Shown one piece after another: positions 55,291-63,298 of a DNA stretch of 64,000 bases. Every line of letters starts with the position of its first letter. Position 1 is the stretch's first letter. The position numbers and the translations under genes were made by a program. The stretch covers positions 1,218,566 through 1,282,565 of the forward strand of contig NZ_RKQN01000001.1 in NCBI RefSeq assembly GCF_003814555.1, written 5' to 3'. Below the pieces are notes generated by a model that saw only the letters and a list, made by a program, of their open reading frames with translations, did not search any database and was not told where the DNA came from. Source of the stretch: Vulcaniibacterium tengchongense (GTDB lineage: Bacteria; Pseudomonadota; Gammaproteobacteria; Xanthomonadales; Xanthomonadaceae).

Positions 55291-55600
55291 GACAAGCCTC
55301 CGCGCTCAAGTGGACCGCATCCAGCTTGGCGCGCGGCCATGAAAACGCGATGGGGCGTGTGTGAAGCGGGGGCGAAGCCGTGGCGCGACCCCGCCGGCCG
55401 TTTGCGGCCCGCCCACGCCCTCAGAGTTCGGGCGTGGAATCGGCAATGACCTGTCCCGGCTCGCGAATGGGCCCGAGCATCTGCCGCAGGCACCGCGCCG
55501 CCGGTACGTCGCAAAGATCGACCACTCGCCGAAGGCACGCCCACGAACGAACGCCCCGGCAAGCCGGGGCGTTCGCGCGTCCGACAAGCGCGGCAACCGA
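55291..55600. other. 310-bp gap after the protease gene
   Basis: No gene is seen. Two hairpins are present: CCACGCCC/GGGCGTGG at about 55411-55436 and the terminator-like one at 55549-55574. Confidence 0.35.
55549..55574 (-). terminator. Stem-loop after the S1E protease gene
   Basis: GAACGCCCCGGC (55549-55560) pairs with GCCGGGGCGTTC (55563-55574), a 12-bp stem with a tight loop, 27 bp after the protease stop. No T-run follows, so it is a weaker call than a classical terminator. Confidence 0.55.
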
Positions 55601-56821
55601 TCAGGTGCCGGTGCGCAGGGTGAGGTTGTAGGCCTGCAGGATCGGCAGCAGCGGCTGGTAGAAGCTGCGGGTGCGGTTGTTCGGCTGCTTGCCCTTGCAG
55701 CTGCCGCTGCCGCCCGACAGCACGCCCTGGGCCTGGCCCGGGGTGGTGATGAACGAGCCGCCCGAGTCGCCGCCTTCGGAGCAGGCGGTGGTGCGCGTCA
55801 GGTTGAGGATGGTCTCGCCGGTGCTGTAGTTCACCGTCTGGTTCTTGGCCTCGATGGTGCCGCAGCGCCAGCCGGTGGTGCGGCCGGAACGGCAGACCGC
55901 GGCGCCGACCGGCGCTTCGGTGCTGCCGCGCACGGTCACGTCGCCGTTGCCCCAGCCGTACACCGTCGGCGACAGGGTGTGGGTCGAGTCCACCCGGACC
56001 CAGGCGTAGTCGTTGCCGGTCTGGCCGGGGCTGGGGAAATTGGACGCGACGAACGAACCGAGCCTCGGCCCCAGCGTCCATTGCGAGGGCTCGTAGTACA
56101 CCACCTCGCCGGCGTCGCCGCAGTGGCCGGCGCTGACGAAGCCGGGCGTGGTGCCCTGGGCGACGGTGAAGCCCACCGAGCACGCGTACAGGTAGCCGTC
56201 GCCCGGATCGCGCAGGTAGCCGTAGCCGCCCTTCACGTCGATGCGCAGGCTCGGCTGCTCTTCCTCGGTCACCAGGCGCACCGCTTGCGCGTCGATGCCG
56301 CTGGCGGCGGCGAAGTCGATGCCGGCCTGCTCCTGGCCCTTGCCGACGCTGATCACCACACTGTTGCCCGGCACGTCCACGTACCAGCCGTACACGCCCT
56401 TGGGCGCCCTGCCCGCGCGCGACAGGGCGGCGTCGAGTTGCGCCTTGGACGCATCGAGTTCGGCCAGGCTGCGGCGGGCGCTGCGGACCTCGACGCCGGC
56501 CGCGGCCTGCTGCGGGCGGATCGAGGTGCTGGCGACGACCAGCTGGAAGCTGCCGTCGGGCTTGCGCTCGATCCAGCTGCCGGCGTAGTGGCGTCCATGC
56601 GCCTGGGCCAGTCGCTTCTCCTGCTGCGCCGCGAGGCGCTCGACCTTCAGGTACTGGTTGAGCTGGACCGGGGTCAGGCCCAGGTCGCGCTGCATCGCCG
56701 CGCGCAGCACGGCCGGGACGTTGTCGGGCGGCGCCGCCGACGCGGCGGACATCGCCAGCGCGAGCGGAAGGGGCGAGAGAGCGATCAGGCCGCGCTTGGC
56801 CCAGGAGACGATCTTGCGCAT
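55601..56821 (-). CDS. Secreted S1E serine protease (alpha-lytic protease type)
   Basis: The precursor of 406 residues has a signal peptide ending near ASA-AP (30), a pro-region (about 32-197) with the folding-chaperone pattern of alpha-lytic proteases, and a mature protease from about 198. The catalytic triad is His233 (SAGHCG), Asp271 (GNDYAWV) and Ser353 (GDSGGS). Six Cys (214-234, 310-320, 347-375) give the three disulfides typical of the Lysobacter enzyme. It should act outside the cell on proteins of other microbes. The ATG at 56821 is set by the signal peptide. It is the clearest genus marker in the window. Confidence 0.95.
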   Translation of the reverse strand: MRKIVSWAKRGLIALSPLPLALAMSAASAAPPDNVPAVLRAAMQRDLGLTPVQLNQYLKVERLAAQQEKRLAQAHGRHYAGSWIERKPDGSFQLVVASTSIRPQQAAAGVEVRSARRSLAELDASKAQLDAALSRAGRAPKGVYGWYVDVPGNSVVISVGKGQEQAGIDFAAASGIDAQAVRLVTEEEQPSLRIDVKGGYGYLRDPGDGYLYACSVGFTVAQGTTPGFVSAGHCGDAGEVVYYEPSQWTLGPRLGSFVASNFPSPGQTGNDYAWVRVDSTHTLSPTVYGWGNGDVTVRGSTEAPVGAAVCRSGRTTGWRCGTIEAKNQTVNYSTGETILNLTRTTACSEGGDSGGSFITTPGQAQGVLSGGSGSCKGKQPNNRTRSFYQPLLPILQAYNLTLRTGT

Positions 56822-57186
56822 CTGCGAATCTCCATGCGATGGGTCGGAAGTGCAGGACCCCTCGTCCGTGCGGTGGGGGTGCGCTCGCGAACCGGGCCCG
56901 GCCGGCCGATGCTGTGAGCGCAAGTATTCAGTTCGCGTGAAGCCCGAGGCGCGAAAACACGGCGACCGCACCCAGCGCGCGCCGAGGCGTGAACAGGTTC
57001 ACGAAAGCGCCGCCGCCGCCCTCCGTGCGTCGCCCTGAACGGGAGCGCGCCCGGCTCCGGCGCGGCCGCTCGCCGCACGCGGGCCGACGCGCGCGCCGCC
57101 GCATGGCCGGGACGCGAAACCCGTGCCGTTCCTGATGGCAGCGGCAACGCACGATGCCCGCCGCGCGCCGACAGCAGGAGACGGCC
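56822..57186. other. 365-bp divergent gap between protease and PLAT genes
   Basis: The protease promoter must lie here, but no classical -10/-35 pair stands out. An AT-richer stretch around 56915-56945 is the most likely promoter region. No gene or RNA is seen. Confidence 0.3.
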
Positions 57187-57636
57187 ATGGCCAACGTCGA
57201 GAAGATCTGGGTGCGGTTCAAGACCGGGGACAAGCAAGGCGCCGGCACCGACGGCGACATCTACCTGGGCATCGGCGGCCGCGAGTTCATGGTGGACTCC
57301 AGCGACGACGACTTCGAGCGCGACGCGGACCGGTACTACGCCATCGGCAAGCCCTCGACCATCCTCAACTACACGGTCAACGACCCGCGCAGGCCGCAGA
57401 TCACCACCGAGGACGTCGATGCCTTCCCGGTGTACGTGCGGTTCGCGCCGAAGAGCCGCTCCGACAGCTGGAACCTCGACGAAGTGTGGGTGGGCGTGAA
57501 CGACGAAGGCTTCAACCGTCTCGACTTCTACCGCAGCGTCGGCAGCCGCGACGGCGTGCGCGAGGAAGGCTTCTGGCTGGGCGTCCGCTCCGGGCTGTTC
57601 CTCTACCTGCGCAAGAGCCAGCTGTCGGAGCTGTAG
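57187..57636 (+). CDS. PLAT/LH2-domain-like protein
   Basis: The 149-residue product starts VEKIWVRFKTGDKQGAGTDGDIYLGIGGREF, which is the PLAT/LH2 pattern (TGD..GAGTD..V.L), and continues with the SSDDDFERDADRYY loop usual before the Ca-binding edge. The rest (VYVRFAPKSRSDSWNLDEVWVGVND) fits the eight-stranded sandwich. PLAT domains bind lipids or proteins. There is no signal peptide. It converges with a gene for a larger protein of unknown function. Confidence 0.7.
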   Translation: MANVEKIWVRFKTGDKQGAGTDGDIYLGIGGREFMVDSSDDDFERDADRYYAIGKPSTILNYTVNDPRRPQITTEDVDAFPVYVRFAPKSRSDSWNLDEVWVGVNDEGFNRLDFYRSVGSRDGVREEGFWLGVRSGLFLYLRKSQLSEL

Positions 57637-57750
57637 CGCGGCCCTGCCTCTCCGTCGAGGAGCGGCCTGGCCGGCGCATCGCACGCCGCGTCGCCGCCTC
57701 GTCCCGGGCGAGCAGCGCCCACGGCGGCCCGGACCGGCGCGAGCCCCGCG

Positions 57751-58932
57751 TCAGTGGATTTCCGAGTACGGCTCCAGCATCAGGTCGATGTCGGGATTCG
57801 CGAGCAACAGCACCGAGTCCAACGTCGCCGGGCGCACGTAGCGCAGCGCGTGACCGCCGGTCGGCTCGCCGTCGGCCAGGGTTTCGTGGATCTCGAGAAT
57901 CCCCCCGTTCGGCAGCGCCACGCGATCGCCTCCGAGCGCCAGCAGAACGTGCTTTTCCAGGAGTTTGTTCTTCCGTCGGGACACCTCCGCGGGATGCGCC
58001 CGGTCGCGGATCTTGGCGAGGTCGTCTCCCCTGGACACAAGCAAGGCCGCGGCATTGGTGACGCGCGGCTCGCCTTCGATCCGCTTCATGCCCAGCGGCC
58101 GCAACGTGAGGACGTTGCCGTGGTGGGCCTCGACCAGCGGGGCGGAGCGGTTGACGATCCGGGCGCGCGGGATCTCGAATTCCTGCCCGGTCTCGTCGGT
58201 GAAATGGATCTTCAACGGACCGAACAGGGAGCGCGACTCCACGATCGAGCACGCCACCCTGCCGTTGCGGAACCGCCCCAGCCAGTCCTCGACCTTCGAG
58301 TCCACGTGCTCGCGCCGGGACCAGCGGATCGCGGGCGTATCGGCAGGAAACAACGGCACCAGGTCGGCGCAGGTCACCGCCACCGTGACTTCGTAATCCC
58401 AGGTCGAGAGCACGACGAAGCCGGCCTTCTTCTTCCCTCGCGCGCGGAAGGTGTAGACCTCCGTCGATTCCCGGTGGGGCGGCGAGGACAGCGGCAACTC
58501 GCCGGCCCACTTCAGGATGTTGTCGTCCTTGTCCAGGCGGGCGAAGAAGTCGATGCCCTCGGGGATGTACTCGATCACCTTCGAGGCGATCGTGCCGACC
58601 ACCGGGATGTCGAGCTTGTCGACCACCGTGGCGACGCCCTCCGCGACCTTCTTGACGTCCTCGCGCACCCGTTTCCAATCGCTGCTGCGGTCGGTCTCCC
58701 ACCCGCTCAGCGCCAGGCCGATGACGCCCTGGTCCACGATGCCTTCGAACACGCTCTCGTAGTAGGTGAACGATTCGTCGGACCGCAACGCCACGCCTTC
58801 GAAGCCGAACGCGTGCGATTGGCCGTCGGCGACGACGGCCCCGAGCAGGATGAAAGAGTCCCGGTTGTCTCCCCCGGACTCCTTGTCGTTGCAGGTCACC
58901 TCGAGGACGCGGACGGTTACCGAGAATGCCAT
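57751..58932 (-). CDS. Protein of unknown function, 393 residues, possible N-terminal C2-like part
   Basis: The protein starts MAFSVTVRVLEVTCNDKESG. The first about 100 residues have alternating strands with SFILLGAVVADG and YYESVFEGIVDQGVIGLALSGWETD, which look like a C2/PLAT-like sandwich. A helical part (KRVREDVKKVAEGVATVVDKL, then TIASKVIEYIPEGIDFF) and a second strand-rich part follow. No signal peptide, no enzyme motif and no membrane segment is seen. The codon use is normal. It is followed upstream by the 21-bp palindrome array. Confidence 0.65.
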   Translation of the reverse strand: MAFSVTVRVLEVTCNDKESGGDNRDSFILLGAVVADGQSHAFGFEGVALRSDESFTYYESVFEGIVDQGVIGLALSGWETDRSSDWKRVREDVKKVAEGVATVVDKLDIPVVGTIASKVIEYIPEGIDFFARLDKDDNILKWAGELPLSSPPHRESTEVYTFRARGKKKAGFVVLSTWDYEVTVAVTCADLVPLFPADTPAIRWSRREHVDSKVEDWLGRFRNGRVACSIVESRSLFGPLKIHFTDETGQEFEIPRARIVNRSAPLVEAHHGNVLTLRPLGMKRIEGEPRVTNAAALLVSRGDDLAKIRDRAHPAEVSRRKNKLLEKHVLLALGGDRVALPNGGILEIHETLADGEPTGGHALRYVRPATLDSVLLLANPDIDLMLEPYSEIH

Positions 58933-59518
58933 TGCCAATTCCCTCTGGATGGGGCGGGCCTTTGACGGCGCCCGCACTGCGCGATCGATGCCGTGGCGCC
59001 TAGCGCACGGCCCGCGATGACACCGGCCATTACCCGGAACGACGCGCCACGGCGGAGTCGGCCACGTTCCGGAAACCGCACGGGCACGCCCGAGCGCGCG
59101 TGCGCGAACGCGGGTGCGCCTTGCCGGTCGCTCCAGAGGCAACGATCGTTGCAAAAATGACGTCAATGACCTTATTCGAGGCGTCGTAGACCTCATCGTT
59201 CATATCGCCGACCTCACCCGAGAGGTCGCGGACCTCACGCGAGAGGTCCGCGACGTCGAGGGAGACGTCGGCGACCTCAACGGAGACGTCGGCGACGCCT
59301 GCGCCGAGGCCGGCGACCTGGGCGGTGAGGTCGGCGACGTCGGCGGAGGGGGGGCGGACCTCATCGCTCCGGCCCGCGGCCCTTCGTCAGGTCGCCGGCG
59401 CACCCCGAGGGGCGGCGGCGCGGGCGGGCGCCCCGGCCGCCGGGCCGCCGCGGCGCCCCGCCCTGCTGCAGCCCGCGCCCATCCGAAGCCCGCGCCCGGC
59501 CGCGTTGTAGGAGCAACC
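58933..59518. other. 586-bp divergent region with palindromes
   Basis: This gap holds a perfect 14-bp palindrome GCAACGATCGTTGC (59139-59152), TGACGTCA (59158-59165) and then the 21-bp array. A frame open from a GTG at 59114 runs through the array into the gene at 59519. It could encode a longer protein with 7-residue repeats, but a good RBS and ATG at 59519 argue for the short form. Confidence 0.5.
59168..59377. repeat. Array of ten imperfect 21-bp self-complementary units
   Basis: Ten units begin GACCTC or a variant every 21 bp from 59168. The cleanest are GACCTCACCCGAGAGGTC (GACCTC pairing with GAGGTC) and GACCTCACGCGAGAGGTC; later units have GACGTC in place. Each can form a small hairpin. 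In one frame the array reads as heptads (DLTREVA, DLTREVR, DVEGDVG, DLNGDVG). It could be a protein-coding coiled coil, an operator array or a structural element. Confidence 0.6.
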
Positions 59519-60010
59519 ATGGACCTGCGCACGCAAATTGAAGAGCGCGCTGCCAAGGCGTTGAAGGAATATGGAGTGGAGACTATCACCGAGCGCACCG
59601 CCCTACCGCCAACAAGGGAGTGGACACCACAGGCTCGAGTTGAAGTCCTTTCTCGGCTAGGCGTGGATAGCACCCTGCTGATTGCAGTTGGCGCTCGGAG
59701 CTCCGAGATCACGCCCTTCGCTCAGCAGACATTTGGCACAACGAACATCTCCGGCAACGCCACTTCTAATGGCACATTCAATGCACAGGGACAATCCCAG
59801 TCAACCAGCTATAACCTAGTGGTTGCCAAATCTTCTGCAGAATTCAGCGCCATCCTGATGGAGATGAGTACGGGAAAAACCGTTTGGGTTGGCGACATTA
59901 TTACCAAAGCAGGAGGCACTCTGTTCGCAGGCGAGAAAGAGGACGCAAAAGCCTCGGTCCGTGGGGTTATCGAGGGCTTGGAAGAGGATGGGCATCTAAC
60001 CAAGCAATAA
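59519..60010 (+). CDS. Orphan lower-GC protein, 163 residues
   Basis: AGGAGC stands 5 bp before the ATG. The protein starts MDLRTQIEERAAKALKEYGVETITERTALPPTREW and has a Ser/Thr/Asn/Gln-rich middle (TTNISGNATSNGTFNAQGQSQST) followed by MEMSTGKTVWVGDIITKAGG. Third-position GC is far lower than in the genes to its left, a sign of recent transfer. No signal peptide or known domain. A terminator-like hairpin follows. Confidence 0.7.
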   Translation: MDLRTQIEERAAKALKEYGVETITERTALPPTREWTPQARVEVLSRLGVDSTLLIAVGARSSEITPFAQQTFGTTNISGNATSNGTFNAQGQSQSTSYNLVVAKSSAEFSAILMEMSTGKTVWVGDIITKAGGTLFAGEKEDAKASVRGVIEGLEEDGHLTKQ

Positions 60011-60031
60011 TTTCTGAGAACTCAGAAGCGA

Positions 60032-60054
60032 GAGCCCCGTCTCATGCGGGGCTC
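60032..60054. terminator. Stem-loop between the orphan gene and the nucleotidyltransferase gene
   Basis: GAGCCCCG (60032-60039) pairs with CGGGGCTC (60047-60054) around TCTCATG. It lies between converging genes. A near-copy is at 63137-63158. No T-run follows. Confidence 0.55.
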
Positions 60055-60136
60055 GTCTTCTGTCGGTATACCCCACCCACTTCAACGCTCCGAAAAGAGA
60101 AGCCGCTTGCGCGGCCTTCGTCCTGCCGACCCGGAC

Positions 60137-60928
60137 CTACATGCTCGCGTTGAGGTAGCTGCGGACGGCGTCCGGCATGAACCTAGTCGCCTGGCGCGGC
60201 GGCTCGTCGGCGCGGAGGTCGAGGTACATGTCGACGGCGGCCAGGAATGCGGCGCGTACCGAGACGGCATCGAACGCAGGGAGCGTGCTTGCCAGTTGCT
60301 CGACGCCCGGCCCGCCAAGCGCCTCGATCCTGCGGACGCCCCGTTGCGGGCGCCCGGCGCGGCGGTGGAGCATCGGCCCCAGCACCTGCTCGCGGAAGAA
60401 GGCCAGCATGCCGATGGCTTCGAACAGCTCGCCGCGCGCCAGCTTCGTCGCCCCGTAGTGCAGCCAGATCCACGCCCGCTGCTCGAACCAGTCCGGCGAT
60501 GCGTTCGGCCACGCGATGGCGGCCGAGTCGAGGCGCGCTTCGAGCTGCTGCGGATCGCGCGCAAACAAGACCGCGGGCCGCTCGACCAGCCGCCCCAGGT
60601 CCGACCCTCTCACGAACTTCAGGTCGACGTGGATCAGGGGCGGCCCGTAAAGGCAGATGAGCAGCCTGGGTTCCCCGACGTGCTCGCCGGTGAACGCCGC
60701 CAACAGTTCGCCCGCCCTTCTCGCGAACTCGTCCCGCGAAGCCATGACCTCGCCGTAGCTCTCGTCGTGGACGACGACGGTGAAATCGAGGTCCGAGTGC
60801 TCGTCGAATCCGCCGTGGATGTAGGAGCCGCCGGCCAACAGCGCGGTCAGCCGCGCGTCCTTCTCCACCTCGTTGCGAACCCGTTCTACGAACTCCAGAT
60901 GTAACGCAGGTAGTGTGCTGGACATCAT
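60137..60928 (-). CDS. Nucleotidyltransferase fold protein
   Basis: The 263-residue protein has the nucleotidyltransferase signature GGSYIHGGFDEHSDLDFTVVV, in which GS and DxD form the active site, and IHVDLKFV with the third carboxylate. The C-terminal part is helical (WFEQRAWIWLHYGATKLARGELFEAIGMLAFFREQVLG), as in the aminoglycoside-type or DUF4037-like members. It probably adds a nucleotide to a small molecule or protein. The substrate is not readable. The start is ATG 60928 (second ATG at 60925). Confidence 0.85.
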   Translation of the reverse strand: MMSSTLPALHLEFVERVRNEVEKDARLTALLAGGSYIHGGFDEHSDLDFTVVVHDESYGEVMASRDEFARRAGELLAAFTGEHVGEPRLLICLYGPPLIHVDLKFVRGSDLGRLVERPAVLFARDPQQLEARLDSAAIAWPNASPDWFEQRAWIWLHYGATKLARGELFEAIGMLAFFREQVLGPMLHRRAGRPQRGVRRIEALGGPGVEQLASTLPAFDAVSVRAAFLAAVDMYLDLRADEPPRQATRFMPDAVRSYLNASM

Positions 60929-61082
60929 CGTTTCTCCAAGCCAGCAGCACAGGCTCTCAAATCCCCGCACGAGGCACAAGCGCGGCTGACGGAGTCAACT
61001 CGCTTCCAGCGCCCCTCCAAGGCTCCTCCGACGCGCGCTTCGGGCGAAGGCCGTTTCCATGAGCGGCGCCCGTAGGAGGCTG

Positions 61083-61230
61083 CCTCGCATGCTGCTACGG
61101 GAAGCGCGGCTCGTCACGGAATGCCGGTTCCACGCGTACATGCAGATGGACAACCACGTCCATCTGCGAATTACGCCGCCCGAGATCGGCGCCTCCGGCC
61201 GACTCGCGCGGGAACCGGTGAACCTGACCC
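61083..61230 (+). pseudogene. Remnant of a REP-associated tyrosine (Y1) transposase
   Basis: The reading CRFHAYMQMDNHVHLRITPPE aligns with the HUH core CALHAYVLMTNHVHLLVTPAE of the intact transposase at 62409. N- and C-terminal parts, including the catalytic Tyr, are missing. GAACCTGACCCC (61217-61228) after it resembles the right end of the intact unit. It is a different, older copy than the intact one. Confidence 0.7.
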
Positions 61231-61352
61231 CGTTCTCCTCTGACCCGTTCGCGCCTGGAAAGAATCCGAGCCAGCGGCCGTCGGAGACATCACACAAGTC
61301 GCATTCAAGAGGTTATTCTTCGCAAGCAGATGGGACATGCAAAGGGATTGGC

Positions 61353-62243
61353 ATGAAGTGGCAAATGTTCATTGGCCATGCGGTATTCATCGGCTCGATT
61401 CTCATCACCGTCGTCGCGATGCTCGTGTCCAAAGTCATGCGCGAGCTGCGAAAGCGGCGGTCGCCACTGCATGGCAAGCAGATTGGACATTTGCCGGGCC
61501 AGCAATTGCTGCGCCGCATAGACAAAGCCAGCGAGGAGGCCAGCTTCGGCTATGACGTCATGGTCATCTCGCTGCCGATGATGTTCCTGATCTGGTCCAC
61601 CCTGCAGATCAATTGGGCTGAAGTTCGGTTCGGCATCAATGAAGCGCTCTTCCTAAGTGGGTGGGCGCTACTCTTCGGCTACGGCTTCTTGCAATACCAG
61701 CGTCACTCCAAGCGCAAAGAACAAGCGCTCGATGGGCTGCTAGCTGAGCGTGTCACCGGGATGCAACTCAACCGGCTCGTTGCTCGGGGCTGTATCGTGA
61801 TGCATGACCTACCCTGTGGCGACTACAACATCGACCACGTTGTCGTCGCGCCGCGTGGCGTATTCGCCATTGAGACTAAGTCCTATAGGAAGCCGAAGAA
61901 CCTGCCCGCAGGCACGGCCGCCAAAGTCCTGTTCGATGGAGAAACGCTGAAGTTCAGCGACTTCTCCACCACCAAGCCTATCGAACAGTCCCGGCGTCAG
62001 GCGAAATCTCTGTCAAGCCTCTTGCGCGAGAGCTTAGGCGAGGCCATCCGCGTCACTCCTGCCCTCGCCTTACCCGGCTGGTGGGTCGACAAGACCGAGG
62101 CTGGCAAGAGTTCAGATGTGTTCGTGTTCACACCTATGGGCCGCGGGTGCGAGTGGTTCACCTATGGCGATGAACTTATACCATCCAGCAAGCGCAAGCT
62201 GATCGCAGAAACGCTGGCCATCAGATATCCGCCGGTGTCATGA
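61353..62243 (+). CDS. Membrane-anchored NERD-domain protein
   Basis: The 296-residue protein has three hydrophobic segments: one at the N-terminus (FIGHAVFIGSILITVVAMLV), one near 70-85 and one near 95-115. A NERD (nuclease-related) domain follows at about 130-250: LLAERVTGMQLNRLVARGCIVMHDLPCGDYNIDHVVVAPRGVFAIETKSY, with the Asp, Glu-x-Lys core of the PD-(D/E)xK-like fold. NERD proteins appear in phage-defence and mobile regions. It lies between a RAYT remnant and an intact RAYT unit. Codon use is AT-richer than the average here. Confidence 0.85.
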   Translation: MKWQMFIGHAVFIGSILITVVAMLVSKVMRELRKRRSPLHGKQIGHLPGQQLLRRIDKASEEASFGYDVMVISLPMMFLIWSTLQINWAEVRFGINEALFLSGWALLFGYGFLQYQRHSKRKEQALDGLLAERVTGMQLNRLVARGCIVMHDLPCGDYNIDHVVVAPRGVFAIETKSYRKPKNLPAGTAAKVLFDGETLKFSDFSTTKPIEQSRRQAKSLSSLLRESLGEAIRVTPALALPGWWVDKTEAGKSSDVFVFTPMGRGCEWFTYGDELIPSSKRKLIAETLAIRYPPVS

Positions 62244-62308
62244 GATTAACAAGGCCGCTACAAGTCCTGCCTGGGGCCGCGCCGACTACCTGCGAAGTGG
62301 CCCGAAAT

Positions 62309-63113
62309 GGGCACAGGTTGATTTTCCGACCCCGACACGGGATCGATCCCTATCGACGGAGCCGCAACGACAGTCGACGCTGGCGTGTCCCTGCAGCATG
62401 GAAGCGTCATGGCCCGCCTGCCCCGTCTCGACCTGCCCGGCATCCCCCAGCACATCGTCCAGCGCGGCAACGACCGCCAGCCGTGCTTCGCCGACAACGC
62501 CGACTTCCTCCGCTATCGCCAGGAGCTGGGCGAAGCCGCGTTCAAGCACGGCTGCGCGTTGCATGCCTACGTGCTGATGACCAACCACGTCCACCTGCTG
62601 GTGACACCGGCCGAACCCGGCGCGGTGTCGCGGATGATGCAGGCCATCGGGCGCAGGTATGTCGCCAGCTTCAATGCCCGCTATCGCCGGACCGGGACGT
62701 TATGGGAAGGCCGCTTCAAGTCGGCGCTGGTGGACAGCGAACAGTACGCGCTCGCCTGCTATCGCTACATCGAACTCAATCCCGTGCGCGCAGCGATGGT
62801 CGCGACACCGGCCGATTACCGATGGTCGAGCCACGGCCACAATGCGCATGGCCACAACGACCCGCGCATCACGCCGCATCCCGCCTACCTGGCCCTCGCC
62901 CGCGATCCCGCCACGCGGCAGGCCATCTACCGGAGCCTGTTCGACTGCGCGCCGCCATCCGCGGACGCGGAAAGCCTGCGCCTGCACACCCGCCAGCAGA
63001 AGCCATGGGGCAGCGAGAAGTTTCGTCAGCAGATCGAAGCGCTGGCCAATCGTTCCATGGACGTCAGGCCGCACGGACGGCCGAGGTCAGAACGGGGTAA
63101 ATGAACCTGACCC
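62309..63113 (+). mobile_element. RAYT transposase unit with imperfect terminal inverted repeats
   Basis: The left end GGGCACAGGTTGATTTTCC (62309-62327) matches the reverse complement of the right end GGTAAATGAACCTGACCC (63096-63113), with a few differences. The intact transposase gene lies between. RAYT proteins move or maintain REP/BIME sequences. This structure suggests a single-copy unit that may act on the REP-like repeats nearby. Confidence 0.55.
62409..63104 (+). CDS. REP-associated tyrosine transposase (TnpA-REP, Y1/HUH)
   Basis: The 231-residue protein begins MARLPRLDLPGIPQHIVQRGNDRQP, the usual RAYT start. HUH is in MTNHVHLLVTP, and the catalytic Tyr is in ACYRYIELNPVRAAMV. All motifs are intact, so it could be active. 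RAYT proteins cut single-stranded DNA at REP hairpins. The stop codon is part of the right end of the element. Confidence 0.93.
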   Translation: MARLPRLDLPGIPQHIVQRGNDRQPCFADNADFLRYRQELGEAAFKHGCALHAYVLMTNHVHLLVTPAEPGAVSRMMQAIGRRYVASFNARYRRTGTLWEGRFKSALVDSEQYALACYRYIELNPVRAAMVATPADYRWSSHGHNAHGHNDPRITPHPAYLALARDPATRQAIYRSLFDCAPPSADAESLRLHTRQQKPWGSEKFRQQIEALANRSMDVRPHGRPRSERGK

Positions 63114-63136
63114 TTTTTTTCCGATGCCGCAGGAAA

Positions 63137-63158
63137 GAGCCCCGCGCATGCGGGGCTC
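63137..63158. terminator. Stem-loop after the RAYT gene
   Basis: GAGCCCCGC (63137-63145) pairs with GCGGGGCTC (63150-63158) around GCAT. It is preceded by AAA and lies 33 bp after the transposase stop. It closely resembles the hairpin at 60032-60054, so both may belong to one hairpin family. Confidence 0.55.
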
Positions 63159-63213
63159 GATATCACGTATTGCGCCGGCGCTCACCGCAAACGTCGTACA
63201 GTTCCGTAGAGCA

Positions 63214-63295
63214 GTAGGGCGCATTAGCCGAAGGCGTAATGCGCCGGATGTATCCGTCCCGGAAGGTCGTGCGGCGCCATTTCACTGCGCCCTAC
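63214..63295. repeat. Palindromic intergenic repeat (GTAGGGCGCATTA type)
   Basis: The outer arms GTAGGGCGCA (63214-63223) and TGCGCCCTAC (63286-63295) pair. Inside, GGCGCATTAGCC pairs with GGCGTAATGCGCC in a second hairpin. Sequences with this GTAGGGCGCATTA start are widely scattered in proteobacterial genomes as a mobile or structural intergenic repeat. Here it lies at the 3' end of the P-loop gene. Confidence 0.65.
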
Positions 63296-63298
63296 GGG

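Noticed and set aside
50567-55342. A rightward open frame of nearly 1600 codons
   Set aside because: It runs antisense through at least six good genes and has a low-complexity composition. It is an artefact of high GC.
59168-59377. CRISPR array
   Set aside because: The units abut each other with no unique spacers, vary strongly, and no cas gene is present.
59114-60010. One 298-residue protein starting at GTG 59114 and including the 21-bp array
   Set aside because: A good RBS and ATG at 59519 and a shift in base composition at that point favour a separate gene. The linker between the array and 59519 is Pro/Arg/Gly-rich like a shadow frame. Not fully excluded.
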